Shown here piece by piece: positions 15,001 to 30,000 of a stretch of DNA of 64,000 bases. The stretch spans positions 843,941-907,940 of the forward strand of contig VWZF01006736.1 in the NCBI GenBank assembly GCA_013396755.1, read 5' to 3'. The DNA comes from Sclerurus mexicanus. Its lineage: Eukaryota; Chordata; Aves; Passeriformes; Furnariidae. The stretch's first letter is position 1; the number at the start of each line of letters is the position of its first letter. The notes below the pieces were generated by a model. The model was given only the letters and a program-made list of their open reading frames with translations. It was not told the DNA's origin and searched no databases. A program made the position numbers and the translations under genes.

Positions 15001-18000
15001 TCATCTTTAGAATCTCATCTGTTCGTTAAAATAAAAAAATTCTTTTTGTCCGTCCCTAAAAGGAAGTGCTTGAGGTCTTCAGACATGTGCATATACCATA
15101 TAACACATACAAAGGGATTTCTGTGTAGTAGGAATCTTTGAGACTTTGTGTATATCCAGTAACACTCAATATCCTTACGTAAAAGGCATACAGAGTGCAT
15201 CCATGACCTGTCTTTGGTTCTGTCATTTCTCTCGTAGCCGTGATCTGAAAATTTCTGAACATCTATCCTGCTCATCTCTTTGGAAACTTATAAACCATTT
15301 CTTTTGTCTAGTTTCTGAAGAAATCTTCATCATCTTAAAACTTTGATTGGATTCACTAAGCCAAAGGGGGAGAGGGCAGAAAGAAAGGAAGTAGACTGGA
15401 AATGTTACCTTGTATTGACTGCTGTGCCTAATGATAGTCTCTAAACTGTTACCCCTACTCAGTTTGCATTAGCCTGGTGAATGCAAATCTGTGTTTCTGC
15501 CTGTGGTAGGGTCATATCACAAATACTTTGGTTTTCTTTCCTGGAAGTTCTTGGATACTTGTTCTAAGCAACAACGGCTTTAGCTGGCAATTCAAGTCAC
15601 TATTAGAGTAAGGTCATTTTCTGTCTTAAATAATGAAAGTACAAACAGCACTGGCATTTGTACTGATAACTTACCATTACTTATTTCCTACTGATGAAAT
15701 CACTTGGCTTTTTGGAAGGCTTTGGAACTATTTGCTGTATTTTTCAGTATTTCAGGTGGGAAACCCCACATTGCTTATTTAGACAAAAACTGGATGAAGA
15801 CCAAATGTAGGTCCAAGTGTGTTCCTAGAAGAGAATATGAAAAATCTTATGCTGAAGGATAGTGCTTGACCAGAACTAGAAGCTGAGGGGGTACAACTGA
15901 CTTATCACTGACCTTTGTGTCATTCTACATCAGACCACAGAGAGGGCCTGGAAAAAAAGCCTTGAAGAAATTTGGAGACTGTCCTATGCATGAGAATTGG
16001 CTATGGTACTATATTGCTGTTTAGCACCATCATTCAAGTTATAATTTCTTCATTGATGTACTTCTTTTTCCAGCTTTAAGTAGAGATCTCTCCTCTGTCC
16101 TCACAGTAAGGGATTCAGAGAAGGAAACAGGGAATCCTTATGCAGAGTTCCACCTCAGTTGGGATGCAGTGGTGCTCAGATGGCCAGCTCCTGCCAGGTC
16201 AGTGGTATGTCAGTCATGCAGTGTGTCGCATTGCCTGTATTGACCTCAGGAAGAGCATCATCTTCTGAATCCAGGAACTGATACTCAACTATGTTTCTGG
16301 GAGAGAGGGGAGGCAAATGAAAGGAAGTAATATTTAGGCAGCCTAGCTAGTCTTATCTAAATGTGGGGGCCCTGAAAACACGAACTCTCAGGGAACATGC
16401 AGGAACTCTCATTTTCGTCTGAGGGAACCATCTTCATTGCCAGATGAAGCAATGATGTAAATTTCTGGGGAGCCACTGATGACTCATCCTTTCAGAGACT
16501 TTTGTTGCAGTGTAAAGATTTAGTAGTGGGGCTAAATTTTTGAAAGTCTTGAAAATGTATATGTATTTTGAATTCTGAACAGCTGCCCAGACATGCCATT
16601 CTCCTTAATTAAGGGGATTCTGGACTCCTCCATTAGAGTATGGTAAACACTGCGAGTTCTTCCTCCTACTTCAGTAGGAATGGAGTAGATTACATGCCCT
16701 ATCAGTATGCTGGAACCATTAAATGAGTCTCTGTGTGCTCTTTGTTGTAAAATCCACAGTGGCAGATGTTGATGAGCTATTCACTATATGAAGGATTTGT
16801 TAGTATGTGCTTATATTCTCCTCAAATTAGCTGCTGGTGAATAGAAATTCATTGGAAGCAATAAATGCTTTGCAGTATCTAGTCTTGGTGAAAAATAGCA
16901 TATCTTGTATTCAGATAAGCAAAGGCTTGTTTTTTGCTGATGCTTCTTTGAAGAAGCTGGGGCTTAAGACTCCAGGATCTTTTCTGTTATTGTTCAAAAT
17001 TTGCCTGTGTTTTTCTGTACAAGCTCTACTTCAGCACTACAGTAGCAAGCACATGACCTGACAGCCAAGCTGCAGAAATGGAATGTCTGAAGTAAGGTGA
17101 TCTTGATAGCATTTTACTTCTGAAGGTTCAACAATAACATAAAAGAAAACTGGTCAGACCTTCCATGGGTGGTCAACTATCTTCCACTTGAAGACAAAGA
17201 ATAGAGACTGTATCCTATTAATAACTCCAGGGGTAAAAAAAGTGTTCCATCATCTGTGTTTGTTAGGACTGTGTTTCTAGGTGCAGTTTCTGATTATTTT
17301 ATTCCATCTGTGGAGTGCAGGTCCTGTATATGTATTTCCACCAAATTTCCAGTTACCTCTAAAATGTAAAAATCTCCATTTTCTTTATAACTCTATACTA
17401 TCCAACTCTGCTTGCAACAGACAGAAGTTACGACTCTTTTCCTTTTACCCACTACCTGCTAACAGCCCACAGTTAACCTGTATTTACAGCACCACAGTCA
17501 GCTGCCCCAAATGACATGTTATGGGACTTGGCAGCCAGCTGCTGGCTGCGTAAGTACAATAAACAGTGATTGTTCATGCAGAATGAATTTTCAAAGACTA
17601 CATCTGCTCCCAGAAAAACCCTTTGGAAGGAAGAGGGTTTCTGTGTGGACAGCCATCTAGCATCTGGGCCTTCTTCAGGATTATGAGTTACCTGATGTTA
17701 CCTGTGCTGCTCGTTGTTCAGCAACATTGTTTTCCCAAGAGATCTCTTGTTACTCTGTAGAGCTGAGGTTGGTCTTTTGTGATTGATCTGTGTCATGTTC
17801 AGAAGCCAGAGATTCTGTGAGTTTGACACCAGTGTGTCTTCCACTCCATCACAAAGGAATACTCCGTGCTTTCTTTAATTCAAATGAAACCTTGGTTATT
17901 AAAACTTTGTCCAGAGTCACTCAGACTCTTCAGTGTCTATTCTGAGCTTTTCTGTATTGAGTTTCAGAGTGATAGGGAAATGCTCAGTAGTATCACAGGT

Positions 18001-21000
18001 TTTAAATTCCATATGCATCAGTCAAACTGGCTTACTGTGTTTTTCTAAGTTCCTCCTCCTTTTATGAAGTGAAAATTAGTTTTCTGTGATTTAGGCTTAT
18101 TTTACTATGTAGTTAAGTATCTTAAGCCTTTTTTTTTCCTTTCTTAAGTTGGTACACTATAGTTGGCCATTCCAAAAGCTGGTTGATTTTAATAAAAGAG
18201 CTATTTAAGAAGATAACGTATTTCACCTCTCTGCATTAGTTGTTTATTTGATTTTGTTCTGCTGCTACCAAGGGACTATCATGCACAGCTTTCAGATAAC
18301 ATTGCTGATAGATTCGATTGGAAAGACAAAGATAAATAGTCTTGGTGATAATAACTTAGTTTTTAAGCATCAAAGAGATGAAACGTTCACTACTTCTTTT
18401 TTTTAATGAACTTAAGATTTATAATTCCTTGCGTGTAGTTACCATAATTTTGAGGGAGAGGAAAAAAACTTAAATATTTTGTTTTAACAGGAATACTTTT
18501 AATAGGTTGCTGTCAAGGTTTTTTTATCTGTTTTGGTGCATCTTTGAGCTTCTTTAATAACGAGAGGCAAATGTAAACTTTCTTTTTTTTTAAAAATGCT
18601 TCATCATTAGTCTTGCGAAACTTTGCTTTGTGTGTCTGTGTATAATCACACTGATGTCCAAGTCAGTGTGTCTATAGACCAACAAAGGCTTCTAAATTTA
18701 TGAATGCTGATGTTGTGCATCCTCTACTTATTCTACTTTATTCTGCCCTTCAATCCCTCTATCTCCCCCAGTCATGCACTGAAAGCTATATTCACCATGA
18801 AGGAATAATTTCTTTCTGTATACCTGTTGTTCCTCCTCCTTCGGGTCATCAACCTGTCTTCATGCTACATTCCTCTGTTCCGCATTTTCATATGTTCACA
18901 TCTTCCCATCTACCCTTTTCCTGTTGAACTCACGATGCTTCACCTTCCTCATACTTTCCTGACTTTTACTTTACCTGCAATTCAGCCCAAGTCAGAGCAT
19001 TCAGGTGACCCATCTTTTTGCACATCAGCTGCTGAGCAATGGCTGGGTAACTTTGGGCTGACACTTTTTTATTTTAGCACAAGACAACCTGTTCTTATTT
19101 TAGATGAACCTACTTTTGAAAGGCTGTGTTTGAAAGTAAGTTTAAATAGTGCTGTTATTCTCTGGAATCAGAGTTTCCAAACACTGAATTTTTTGGGAAT
19201 AAGTTGTTCTTCAAATTCAGTCTTTCTAACTCCACAATAAATTTGAAGTCTAGGCAGACATTCGTTCTGGAATCCTAGGGCTTGTAGGTTCCTGTTTACT
19301 TTGTTGAGATTGAGATAAAAATTTTAGTTTTAGTATCTCATACTTCTTTCTTTTTATCTTTTGTGCTCTCTCTATGCTAAGTCATCAGTTCAAGTTTTCT
19401 TTCTTTGCTTCTTGAACATCCTGTTGGTTTTTTCCCCTTCATTTTTACTGGAATGGAAAATTTATTTTCTTACACCTGTCCATATGTGGGAGACAAATGG
19501 ATTAGACCATATCTCTTCAGAAAGTAGTTTGGAGAGGTTTGTTCTTTATGAAGTCTGAGTTTGATGGGAGAGAGGCTGGTGGAGGGGGGTAGACCTTTCT
19601 TTCTTTTGTAATTCCCTAGACAGTGATCCTGGGAGGCCTGCATCAATATTGCTTCTGGTAATTGTACTAGGGTACCAGCCACATAAGGCTTCAATTGCTT
19701 CATAATGTGAACAGGGGTTTTTTAAGTGCTTAATTGGTGTTCTCACAGCATGATTTTTTTTACTGCTGCATTTTGTTGCAATAGATTTTGTATACACACA
19801 AAAATACGCATGTAACTACAGTAGCATAATTGTAATCCTACAGTTATATATGAAATTAATAATTTTTATTCTCTGCTAATTTCTGAGTTTAACTGAAGAG
19901 AGGGTCCTCAGTTTGTTTCCCTGTAAAAAAAAGAAAATAACTATCTGGTACAGTCTTTCAAACCTCTGTTCATTTCATATGTAAGATGTTGCTTTGCTTT
20001 AATTAGCTATACTGTGTGAATCTAGTGAATATACTTCACATTGATTGAAATACTTATAATACTAAAGAATGTTTTACATGTTGCATAAGCATGTATTGAT
20101 TCAGAATTAATTTATTTTTATGTAGGGGATGTCCCACTTTGGTGCAAGCATTACCAGGTCCTAGTACACAAGTTACTGCTGGGAGCAACCATACAGCTAT
20201 TCTCTTAATGGATGGCCAAGTTTTCACATTTGGAAGTTTCTCAGTAAGGAAATGTTATTATTTACTTAGGTGAATAAGCTAGTAGTTAATGTATTGCTCA
20301 AAGACCTTTCAAGACTGCTTACACTTGCTCTTACAGAACTCTGCATGACTTCTGCATGTCTTTTGTGCCTGCTGTAAAATGTAGCCTTTAATATTGTTGT
20401 GGTTAGAAAAGAATGATGCGTGGAATTCTTTGTGGTTTTTATATATTTTAATGAAGATGCTGATTTAAAACTGGGTCATTTTATAAGGTGCACAGGTTTT
20501 CTCAAACTCTTACTGTTGCAAACTTCATTGTAAGTGTTGCATATTCTATTCCCTGTTTGTCTCCATTTGGTAGAAAAAATTATCCTGGTTTCTTAAATAG
20601 AAACAGCAGTGAGTTGCAGAAGCTGTGCTAACACTTGAGGGGAGGTATTATTGTTCAGTATAACACTTAACTCTAGTACTCTTTTTTATATCTTCGTGGT
20701 GTATTTTTTCCCATCTCCATGTGGAATCTGTTCTTATATTCACTAAAAAACATAGACAGAAACTTAGTCTGTCTGTATCTGAATATAATTTTTTTCCTAT
20801 TAATCCATTCTTGTTTAGCAGTGAAGTTATTCAGATATTGGATGTTGTAGGAGAATAATGTTTTTATGTTTGATTCTGAAGATGGAAAGCAGGGTTATCC
20901 ATAATGGAGAGTTTGAGTTGCATTAAAAAAAAAGTGTACTCAAAAACCTAACTGAATAGGGAGAAATATATCTGTCAGTAACTTGCTCCTTGTATTTAAA

Positions 21001-24000
21001 TGTGTAATGCTTCACTTAAATTGGCCATTGCTTTTGAAGTGAGTTTTGCAGGGAGCTTTCTTCTGGATTACCGATTTGGTGTGGCGAAACTACTGAAGTA
21101 ACTTACTCATCGTTGAGACTTATTGTTACTGTCTCTTGCTAATTCTTGCATTCTTTCTGTAGAAAGGTCAGCTTGGTAGACCAATTCTGGATATGCCCTA
21201 CTGGAATGCAAAACCAGCACCTATGCCTAATATAGGCTCCAAATACGGACGCAAAGCTACATGGATTGGAGCGAGTGGAGACCAGACTTTTCTCCGCATC
21301 GATGAAGCTCTCATTAATTCTCATGTGTTGGCTACATCAGAGATATTTGCAAGCAGGCATATAATAGGCAAGAACTCTTTTATAATATTTTAAATCCTTA
21401 TAGAATTATTGGAGAAAAAATGAAGGAACAATGAAGCCAAAAATGTGAATGGAGGGAATGAAATATTTTGGCTTTCTAGATTTACTGCACATGATGATCC
21501 TGGCTTCTTTAAAAATAAATTTCATTAAAAATAATCACGTAAAAGTCTAAACTTTGCTTGCATTTAAATCTTTCTACCATTTATTTTTTGCTGTAGCAGA
21601 GTATCTGTTGTTCAATATTACATTACGTACATCTTCTGTGTATGAAGCACTATTGACTCAAGCCTTCATGTTTGTTTGCTCTTTTTGCTCTATGATTTAG
21701 GTTTGGTACCAGCCTCAATATCAGAACCTCCTCCTTTTAAATGTCTTCTGATAAACAAAGTAGATGGCAGTTGCAAAACATTCAATGATTCTGAGCAGGA
21801 AGACCTTCAAGGTTCTGGTGTGTGTCTGGATCCTGTCTATGATGTTATTTGGAGGCAAGTGTGGATTTTAGCTATTAAAGTAGTGGTATAGAAATCCTTT
21901 GTAAAATACTTTGGGAGGCTAGAGATTTGATTATACTAGTCTTGTTTATACTTGTTTCCCTAGTAAATGAAAAACAATATTTAGTCTTCCATATATTTTT
22001 TTCAGCCTTTTTTGATGATTTGCTCAAGTAAGCCCCAAACAAATGTTTTGACTTTTGCCTACATTTTTTAAATTTCTTTTGTTTTTTGTATCATTCTTAA
22101 TCCAGTCTCATAATATTTGGGGGTCTCAATCTGTTCTATTTATTTACTTTTTTATTCCCTTTTCTCCATCTGCTTAACCACTGACTGAAATTTTCTTGCC
22201 ATACCCAGCTGCCACGTGTGTGTGTATTAAATTGTCATCCTTCTTTTGGGCATTAGTAGTTAAAGCTTGAATAGGAGAAGGGGTGAAGGAATGGTATTCT
22301 TTTCAGTTCTGACATTTTGGGAGGTCAAAATAAAGACACTTATTTAGATGACCCAGACAAATTAATTGTGTTTATTCCCCAGTCATTGGAGTGGCGTCTT
22401 TGAGCAGGTGTAGATTGTAAGCACTTGATAGTGAACAGAATCGTAGCATCCAATTCTTCTGTAATGATTTACAAGCTATGTTGGCCAGGATTTAGGAGAG
22501 AAATTTGAACTGTCATCTGAGTTCAAGTGATGGATGATGTTTAAATTGTTTGAAGACAAAACAGAAATGATCAGTTAGAATAAAGCAGGAAACCAGGTAG
22601 TTTGCATTCATCTGGAAAAGGTAGTATCACATAGGAACATGTCTTTAAAAGCTCTTTCATCATACTTTGGATGTCTTCATCCAAAATTGAGATTCAAGAA
22701 GTTAATAGCCAATTAATGTTGGCATATTTGCTATATTGCTAATGTTGGCAAATAATGCGTATTTGCTAGGCCTGTTTCTTTAAGATATATAAAGTTCCTT
22801 AAGTGGTTGCAGTTCTGCATTATGCACATCCCCAGAATTGTTTGAATCTCATTGGCTAGGTACCAGTTCCTACTGAAATTATGCTGAGTTTAGATAGCAC
22901 CCACATCCCTAATGCTCCGTATTTTCAACATGTTTAAATCTCACTGAAAGACTCAAAAAGAGTCACCAAAAGACCTAGTTTGTGAAAAATTCATTTATCA
23001 ATGGCCACGGGAATGAAGCAAGTTTCAAGGGAGAAAAGGTCATGATATTCAACTTGATGTAGCACAAGAAAATGATAGTTCAGCTTGACAAAGTTCAAAG
23101 TCACATGTTAAAGATATTAGTATGGGTAAACATGAATTGAGGTGTTTTATTGTCTTGCAGTATTTTGGGGGCTGTAGAACTAACTCTAGAGCTTAAAAAC
23201 TGAAGTGTGGATTGTTGGAGACTGCAGATTTATTTCTGTCTTATCCTGTTCTTGTTCAGTAGAAAATATTAAAACAGTCTAAAGAAGAGACATGTTAATG
23301 AATATACCTGTTAATAGTTTATTATTATCACTGCACATTTTTATACATGCCGATTTAAATAAGGGTTCAGTTTCTCATACAGAGAGAGAAAGCATTCTCA
23401 TACCATACATTTTAAAGATTTTCTTCACAGCTTTGTGACTTATTCTTTTGGTGAAATTCAAGTGGTTACATAATTTCATGTGTGTGTATAAACTTCAGCA
23501 TTGCTAACATGTTGAAATCCTGAATACCTACAGTGTCCTATAATATTTTTAACTATTTCTTTCTCCATTAGATTTTTAGAACAGTATACCAAGTGAAAAA
23601 ATTCCTTTTGTGTTTATCCAGAATGCTCACATAGGCCTATGCCTTCTAATTGTTTCTTCCTTTTACGTAATGGTTTCAAAGATTTCATTTTCTTAATTTT
23701 CTTTCTTAGTGTTAATTTATAGTATAGAAAGTCTTTGTATTCCTTGTTTATGCTACCCTTTTCTATGATCCCTTAAAAACTCATGAGGCAATGTTACCCA
23801 TTTAAAAAAGCCCAAACAAAATATGTTGGATTTCTCAGGATTTTTTTGCTCATATTTGAAGGTAAGCTTTTTTACTTTCACTTGGCATCTTTATAATTTT
23901 TGAGCACATCTGCCATCACATGTAGTACTTTGCTAGTTACTTCACATTTCTTACTGGATACTGTTTTAACATTTACTAGCTTTGAAAAGCATCTTAACGT

Positions 24001-27000
24001 TTTCTGAAATTTGTGAACCCATAATATGGCTGTTTGACTTGATGTAGAATAAGAATGTTTTTGTGTCTTTCCATTTGCTAAAGTTTATATATATTTGGTG
24101 TAATGATGTTCAATTTTAAGAGTTTGTACCTGTAGATTGCATTTTACATTAAATAGCTTATAAAATTTAATTATTGGTTAGATATTGCATTTTTCCAGGA
24201 GGTGAAAGCTTTTTTCATTTTGTTTTTTCTTGTTCTAGGTTTCGGCCAAATGCTAGGGAACTGTGGAGTTACAATGCAGTAGTTGCTGATTCCAGACTTC
24301 CCTCAGCTCCAGACATGCAATCCCGGTGTAGTATTTTGAGCCCAGAACTTGCTCTGCCGACAGGTTCCAAAGCTCTGACCACCAGATCTCATGCAGCTTT
24401 GCACATTCTAGGTATACATTTATAGTTGATGAGTGAGAAGCTTAGGTGAAATAAAGTAATGTAACTTAATATATAACTGAATTATAATCTAACAACTTTC
24501 TGACTTTTTTCAGTTAAAATTTTACTTTGTAGTCTTTCACCATTGCTCTCAACTCTTATGATCTGGATGATAAGCATTAATTTTAATCAAAATAGTTATC
24601 TTCTGCCATCTTAATGGTGCTAGAGAATTTTAGAGTTCTGGTGGAACCTGTGATTAGAGGTGAACATAATAAAGTAGGAAACTCTCCTGGATGATCTTTT
24701 TGGAAAGTCTGCAGAATAAAGTCAGTACTCTTAACCTGGAGTCTCAAAAATAACCCAAACCACCATTAAAAAGTGCTGTTCAATAAGTTATTTTTATTTT
24801 AAAGTACATGCATTGTCTAAAATTAAAACTTACTCTTTGTAGTTTTGTATAATGAGTCACAAAGAGTAATATGATTTTCTCGTGTAGTTTTAAAAGCATA
24901 TCAAAACAAAAATTAATTCTACTCTGTTCTTGTATAAAGTGGCCATATGCAACATACCCAGTGCTTCAAAGCATGGCTTTGGAAGTGATTTTAGCTCACT
25001 TGTCCACTGACTGTGATAAGTCATCAGCTCCTTGACCTGCTGCCTTCATTGTGTGTTAAGAGATGTGATAACTTTTAACCTGAACAGTACTTTTTTGTGT
25101 CTGAGTCAGAGTAAGGCATGTTGGTACCCATGTGTTTGAAACAATATGCTTTTTATGAAGGCTTTAAAATCTGTCTATAATTCAGTTACTGCTTCAACTC
25201 TTTATCAGTAATATGGTAGATGTAAAAAGGGAAAAAAAACTGTTGCTGGCAATTTATGTGCCATTGCAAATGTTGCAAAGTAGGTTTAATCACATTTGTT
25301 TGTTTTTTCTGGAGAATAAATAAGTTAAATGAAATTTATTTTCTCTACCAAACCTTGATATTCTGCAACAATGACCCTTGACCTAATCAAAGCTATAAAG
25401 ATATTTGGTAGTGTATGTGTGATTTAGGGACAAAACAGTTAGGTTGCTTTTATCTTCTTAACTAATAGTCATTACTATTTCACTGATTCTAATCAACAGC
25501 AAGGAATTTTGAGTTCTTTTTTGTTTTGCTCTCTTACAGGTTGTCTTGATACTTTGGCTGCTATGCAGGACTTAAAAATGGGTGTAGCAAATACAGAAGA
25601 AGAGACTCAAGCAGTAATGAAGGTTTACTCTAAAGAAGACTATAGTGTTGTTAACAGATTTGAAAGTATGTACACACTAAAATTTTATAGCCGAAGCCGA
25701 TCAGACTTGCAGAATAAAAGACCAAGATTAACTATATGTTTGTTGGGGTTTTTTTCCTGCAGGTCACGGAGGAGGCTGGGGTTATTCAGCCCACTCGGTA
25801 GAAGCCATCCGTTTCTGTGCTGATACAGATATTTTGTTAGGTGGTCTTGGTCTTTTTGGTGGTAGAGGTGAATACACTGCTAAAATAAAGGTAGGGTTTT
25901 GATTTTGTTTTAAACAATGTTAGATCTCAAAATCAGAACTTTAGAAATGCCATCTAAAACCATGATTAATTTTATTTCTTGATGAATGAGTGGTTTACTA
26001 TTTATGAAAAGCATTATGCCGGTACAGTGGGTGACGTAGAGGTCTGAGAATTACCATTATTGATTGTCATGGTTTGTCCCATTCTCATCTTCACTAAATG
26101 GTATGCCATCTTAGCAGTGTCTTGAGCAGGTATGTTAATGGGCCAAATGGTTCTGTGATCTGTTTACACAAAGCTCGGAGGTTCACCTGCAGAAAATTGG
26201 TGGTGTGGGCTTGAGGTTAAAATCACATCCTATGTGATGCACGAGGAACTGTTTCTCAAAGGCAGAAAAGCAGTAACCACTGCTTCAAATTGTCCCTACC
26301 ACTTCTTTCTTAGACTTCTCTCTCAATAGCTTTCCAGCTGGGATTCTTCAACTGAGTGGGAATAGCACCACACACAATTAACTTTGCTTGGTGCCAAATG
26401 CAAGGATGATTATGGCTTGCTTTATGCCCAGTGTAGGGATGATTACAGGTGGAGCATGTGTGCTGATTTAAAATAAATAAACCTGGCTTTGGATAAAAAA
26501 ACTTCACATAGACACGCAGTGTGATAACAGAGCTCTGGTTTCTGATAAGTGTCTCCCACTCCTGTATTTATGACTCGTCATTTAGTGGGTTACTGAATTT
26601 TGTTTCTCTATTTTCAGATGAATAGGTTTGTTTTAGGGAAATGGATGGCATATGCATAGCAATAACAGTCTCATAAGACAACAGGAAATCCAAAATAAGT
26701 AGTTGTACTTTATTCTAGTTTAACATAATGACTAAGAATTGCAACTGATTAAGGGCAGCCAGGACATTTAACCTTAGTCATGCTTTTTTTTTTTTTTAAA
26801 ATACTAAAGTTAATAACTGTATGAAAGTACTCCAGTATTATATTTCCAATTTGTTTCTGGTTGTTTGGGATTAGCTTGTTGCCAAGATAAGATTTACCAG
26901 TCCTGCCACAAATAAACTGTGCATTAAATAGGTATTTGCAAGAGAAGTCATAGACGTGTATTGTGGTCCTTTTTCAAACTCATAAAACTGTAGAAATGAT

Positions 27001-30000
27001 TTTTGAGAAAGAAAATCAAGTTCTTTTGATAAAGGCATTATTTTCTGTCCTAGTCACCGTGTATAGTACTATTGACTAGCTGTGCTGAACTGTCAAGCTG
27101 TCCCTTTCCAAAGAAGCTGATTCTCTCTTACATCCATATAGAGCATTTCAGCCCGTGGTGGAAAGCCTGCACCTTCTGCCCAACTTTGCTCCTTTTACAT
27201 GCTTTGTGTTTGACTTACAAGATTTAGGGAGTTTCTCCACTTAATATATTTGAACATAAGGCTGGGAGGTCAGTGTTAGTTCCTATTTCTTAACAGTTAA
27301 TGCCTGACTTCCAAATAGGAATTTGCCTGTCATCATAGTAAGTAGCAGTTATTTTTGAGAAGGAGAAAAAATAGTATACGGTTTCCAGAATGCCAGACAG
27401 GAAAAAGTGACATTATGAGGTTCTAACACCTAAGACATAATGTGACCTTTTTTCTTACTTCACCAGCTGTTTGAATTGGGTCCAGATGGGGGAGACCATG
27501 AGACTGATGGAGACCTTCTTGCTGAGACAGATGTCTTAGCATATGATTGTGCTGCTAGGTAAGATGTTTAGCATAACTACTTCTACCTACTTTCTTGATT
27601 TTTGTTTTTACTTTCTTAATGCATGTTTTAGTATCACTTTAAATATCATCAGAGGTGACCTACATCATTAGAATTTTGTATCAAGTGACATAAAATTTAG
27701 ACCCAAAGTGTGTTGGGGGAAGTAGTAAAACCAAATACCTCATCAAACCATTATGGTATTTAGATTAAAATAAGAAAAATAATTCCATTCTTTTTCGTGT
27801 ATAAATCCAGATCAAATCACATATTCCCATGATAAGATGACAATGCAAACTGTTGCAGCATCTCTTGAATAGTTCTATCAAAAGGATGCTTTCAAGCACA
27901 AATGAGTATTTGCATTAAACAACTCATCATTAAACTTAATGCAGTAAGGAATTATAATCAAAAGGAGGGTTACTGTGCTTTAGCTCCTTACAATACAAGC
28001 AGCTATTGCTTGAAAGCTTTTGTGCATATAGATGGGCTTAGCTATGATGTAGCTGCTTTAATTCCCTGTTATGAAATAATTTAAAATTCAAACTATACAT
28101 GATTAATTATTTCAGGTTTAAATCGTATATATCAATTCCCTAAATATATGTTCTATTACTTTCCTTAATATTCATTGTAATTTATATATAAGGTCTTGCA
28201 ATTTACAGAAATTCTCTGAAATTAATATTATTTAATTAATACCTTATAAATAACACTTTACTTGCAGCATTATTTATGAAATGTAATTGGGTTTGAGTGT
28301 GCTAATTTAATTTCTCCTTGCTCTATTTGGCATGTGATATCCTATTGTTTCACAATGCAAGATCAAGCGAGACTTAGGCATTTGTAGGACCTTCTGAAGT
28401 ACTGTTTTTAATTGCTACAATATTTTTCAACTAAATATTTTAAATTTTTGAATATAAACAGATATGTGATATTACTAACTTAATTCCATTACTTTTCAAT
28501 TTTCTTTTATAAGCAGAGTGTAACTTGTTAAAAATTAATCTAAAAACTTATTCACATATAACTTTACTCTCAAAATTTGCTTCTCTCAGAGAGAAATATG
28601 CAATGATGTTTGATGAACCAGTACTCCTCCAAGCTGGTTGGTGGTATGTAGCCTGGGCAAGAGTGTCAGGACCTAGCAGTGATTGTGGATCTCATGGACA
28701 GGCATCTATTACTACAGATGATGGGTATGTTTTTTCTATATTTTTTTTAGTGCAAAAGAAGAGCTCTGATGTGACTTGAATAATAACTGGATTATTTCTC
28801 TTTCAGTGTCGTATTTCAGTTTAAAAGTTCCAAGAAATCAAATAATGGTACAGATGTTAATGCAGGGCAGATTCCGCAGTTACTATACAGGTAATAATAA
28901 ACAATTTGACTTCTATTTAGAACAACTTATTGACATGTTTTTTAAATGGAAACATAAAAGTTGTTGAAGTAGCCATGTTTCATGAAAATATTGTATTAAC
29001 CTAAGGGAATTGGTGTCTGGAAAAATTAGGGAGAACTTAGTGTCTTTGAGAAAAGTAACCCATCCATTATACGAACATTTACTTCTTTGCTATTTTTCTT
29101 GCCATTATTCTGCATTAGTTATGAGCCTTTAATTTACCTCTGTAGAACCTCGTGATTTCATACAAAATGATTAATATTTTTTGCTGGTTGGAAAGTATTC
29201 TATTGAGTAGGCTTCAGTGTAAGAACAGCGTACTATTGACAGGCAATTTTAATGAAGAGGAAGCCAAAACCAACAATTAACTGCTTTACAATAAGTTGCC
29301 ATAAACTTATCATTCCCGCGACAAATGTTATGTAATCTCTTTTAAAAAGCAAGAACTCTTTCACTGGATTGATAGTATATTTTACAGATTTCCTCAGATA
29401 TATACAAGACCTAATTTACACTTTGTGTGTGTGTTTATATGTATTTCCTCCCCACCCTCATGCTGATTTTGAAACTTGGAATTTTTTCGTAGCAGTTTCT
29501 TGCTATGTCCTTTCTAAGCATGTCCTTTTCATTGTCCCTTCTTAGAACAGCTCACTTCTGCCACTAAGCTTTCTGTCCATAGACCCCTGTCTTGCCAGGT
29601 GAAGGTTTCATTTCAGGGAAGGGAAGATGCTGCTGTAATGGATGCTGCCTGTATTTTTAACCTTCATGTATATTTTCCCTCCACAAAACTAGTCTTCTTT
29701 GAGGAATAACATTTCTAGTCTTGATTTCATCTGAGGAAATACAGTGTATTAATTTCATGTGATAATAATTCTTGTAATAATTTTGTCTAAATCGCAACCT
29801 TTTCTTCAATTGTCACATACAGCCAGTTGAACAGAATTCAAGATATTTTGTTACTGGTCTAGAATGATTAGAAACTGGAGGAAGTTATGCTCAAATTGAA
29901 CATTTTTTGGAGAGTTATGTTAAACTTTTTTTTGGCTTTTGTTTTTGTTCCACTTGAACAATACAAGCAGTAAAAACTACAAAAAGTGAAAAAACAAACA

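Noticed and set aside
18827..19240. 137-codon open frame in intron 3
   Set aside because: Low-complexity CT-rich DNA gives a hydrophobic peptide without motifs; no splice or family support.
25666..25762. Reading through the 97-bp intron 8 as coding
   Set aside because: The frame is open, but retention would shift PHR1 out of frame, and the boundary FES-HGG is conserved in the family with good gtatgt and ctgcag sites.
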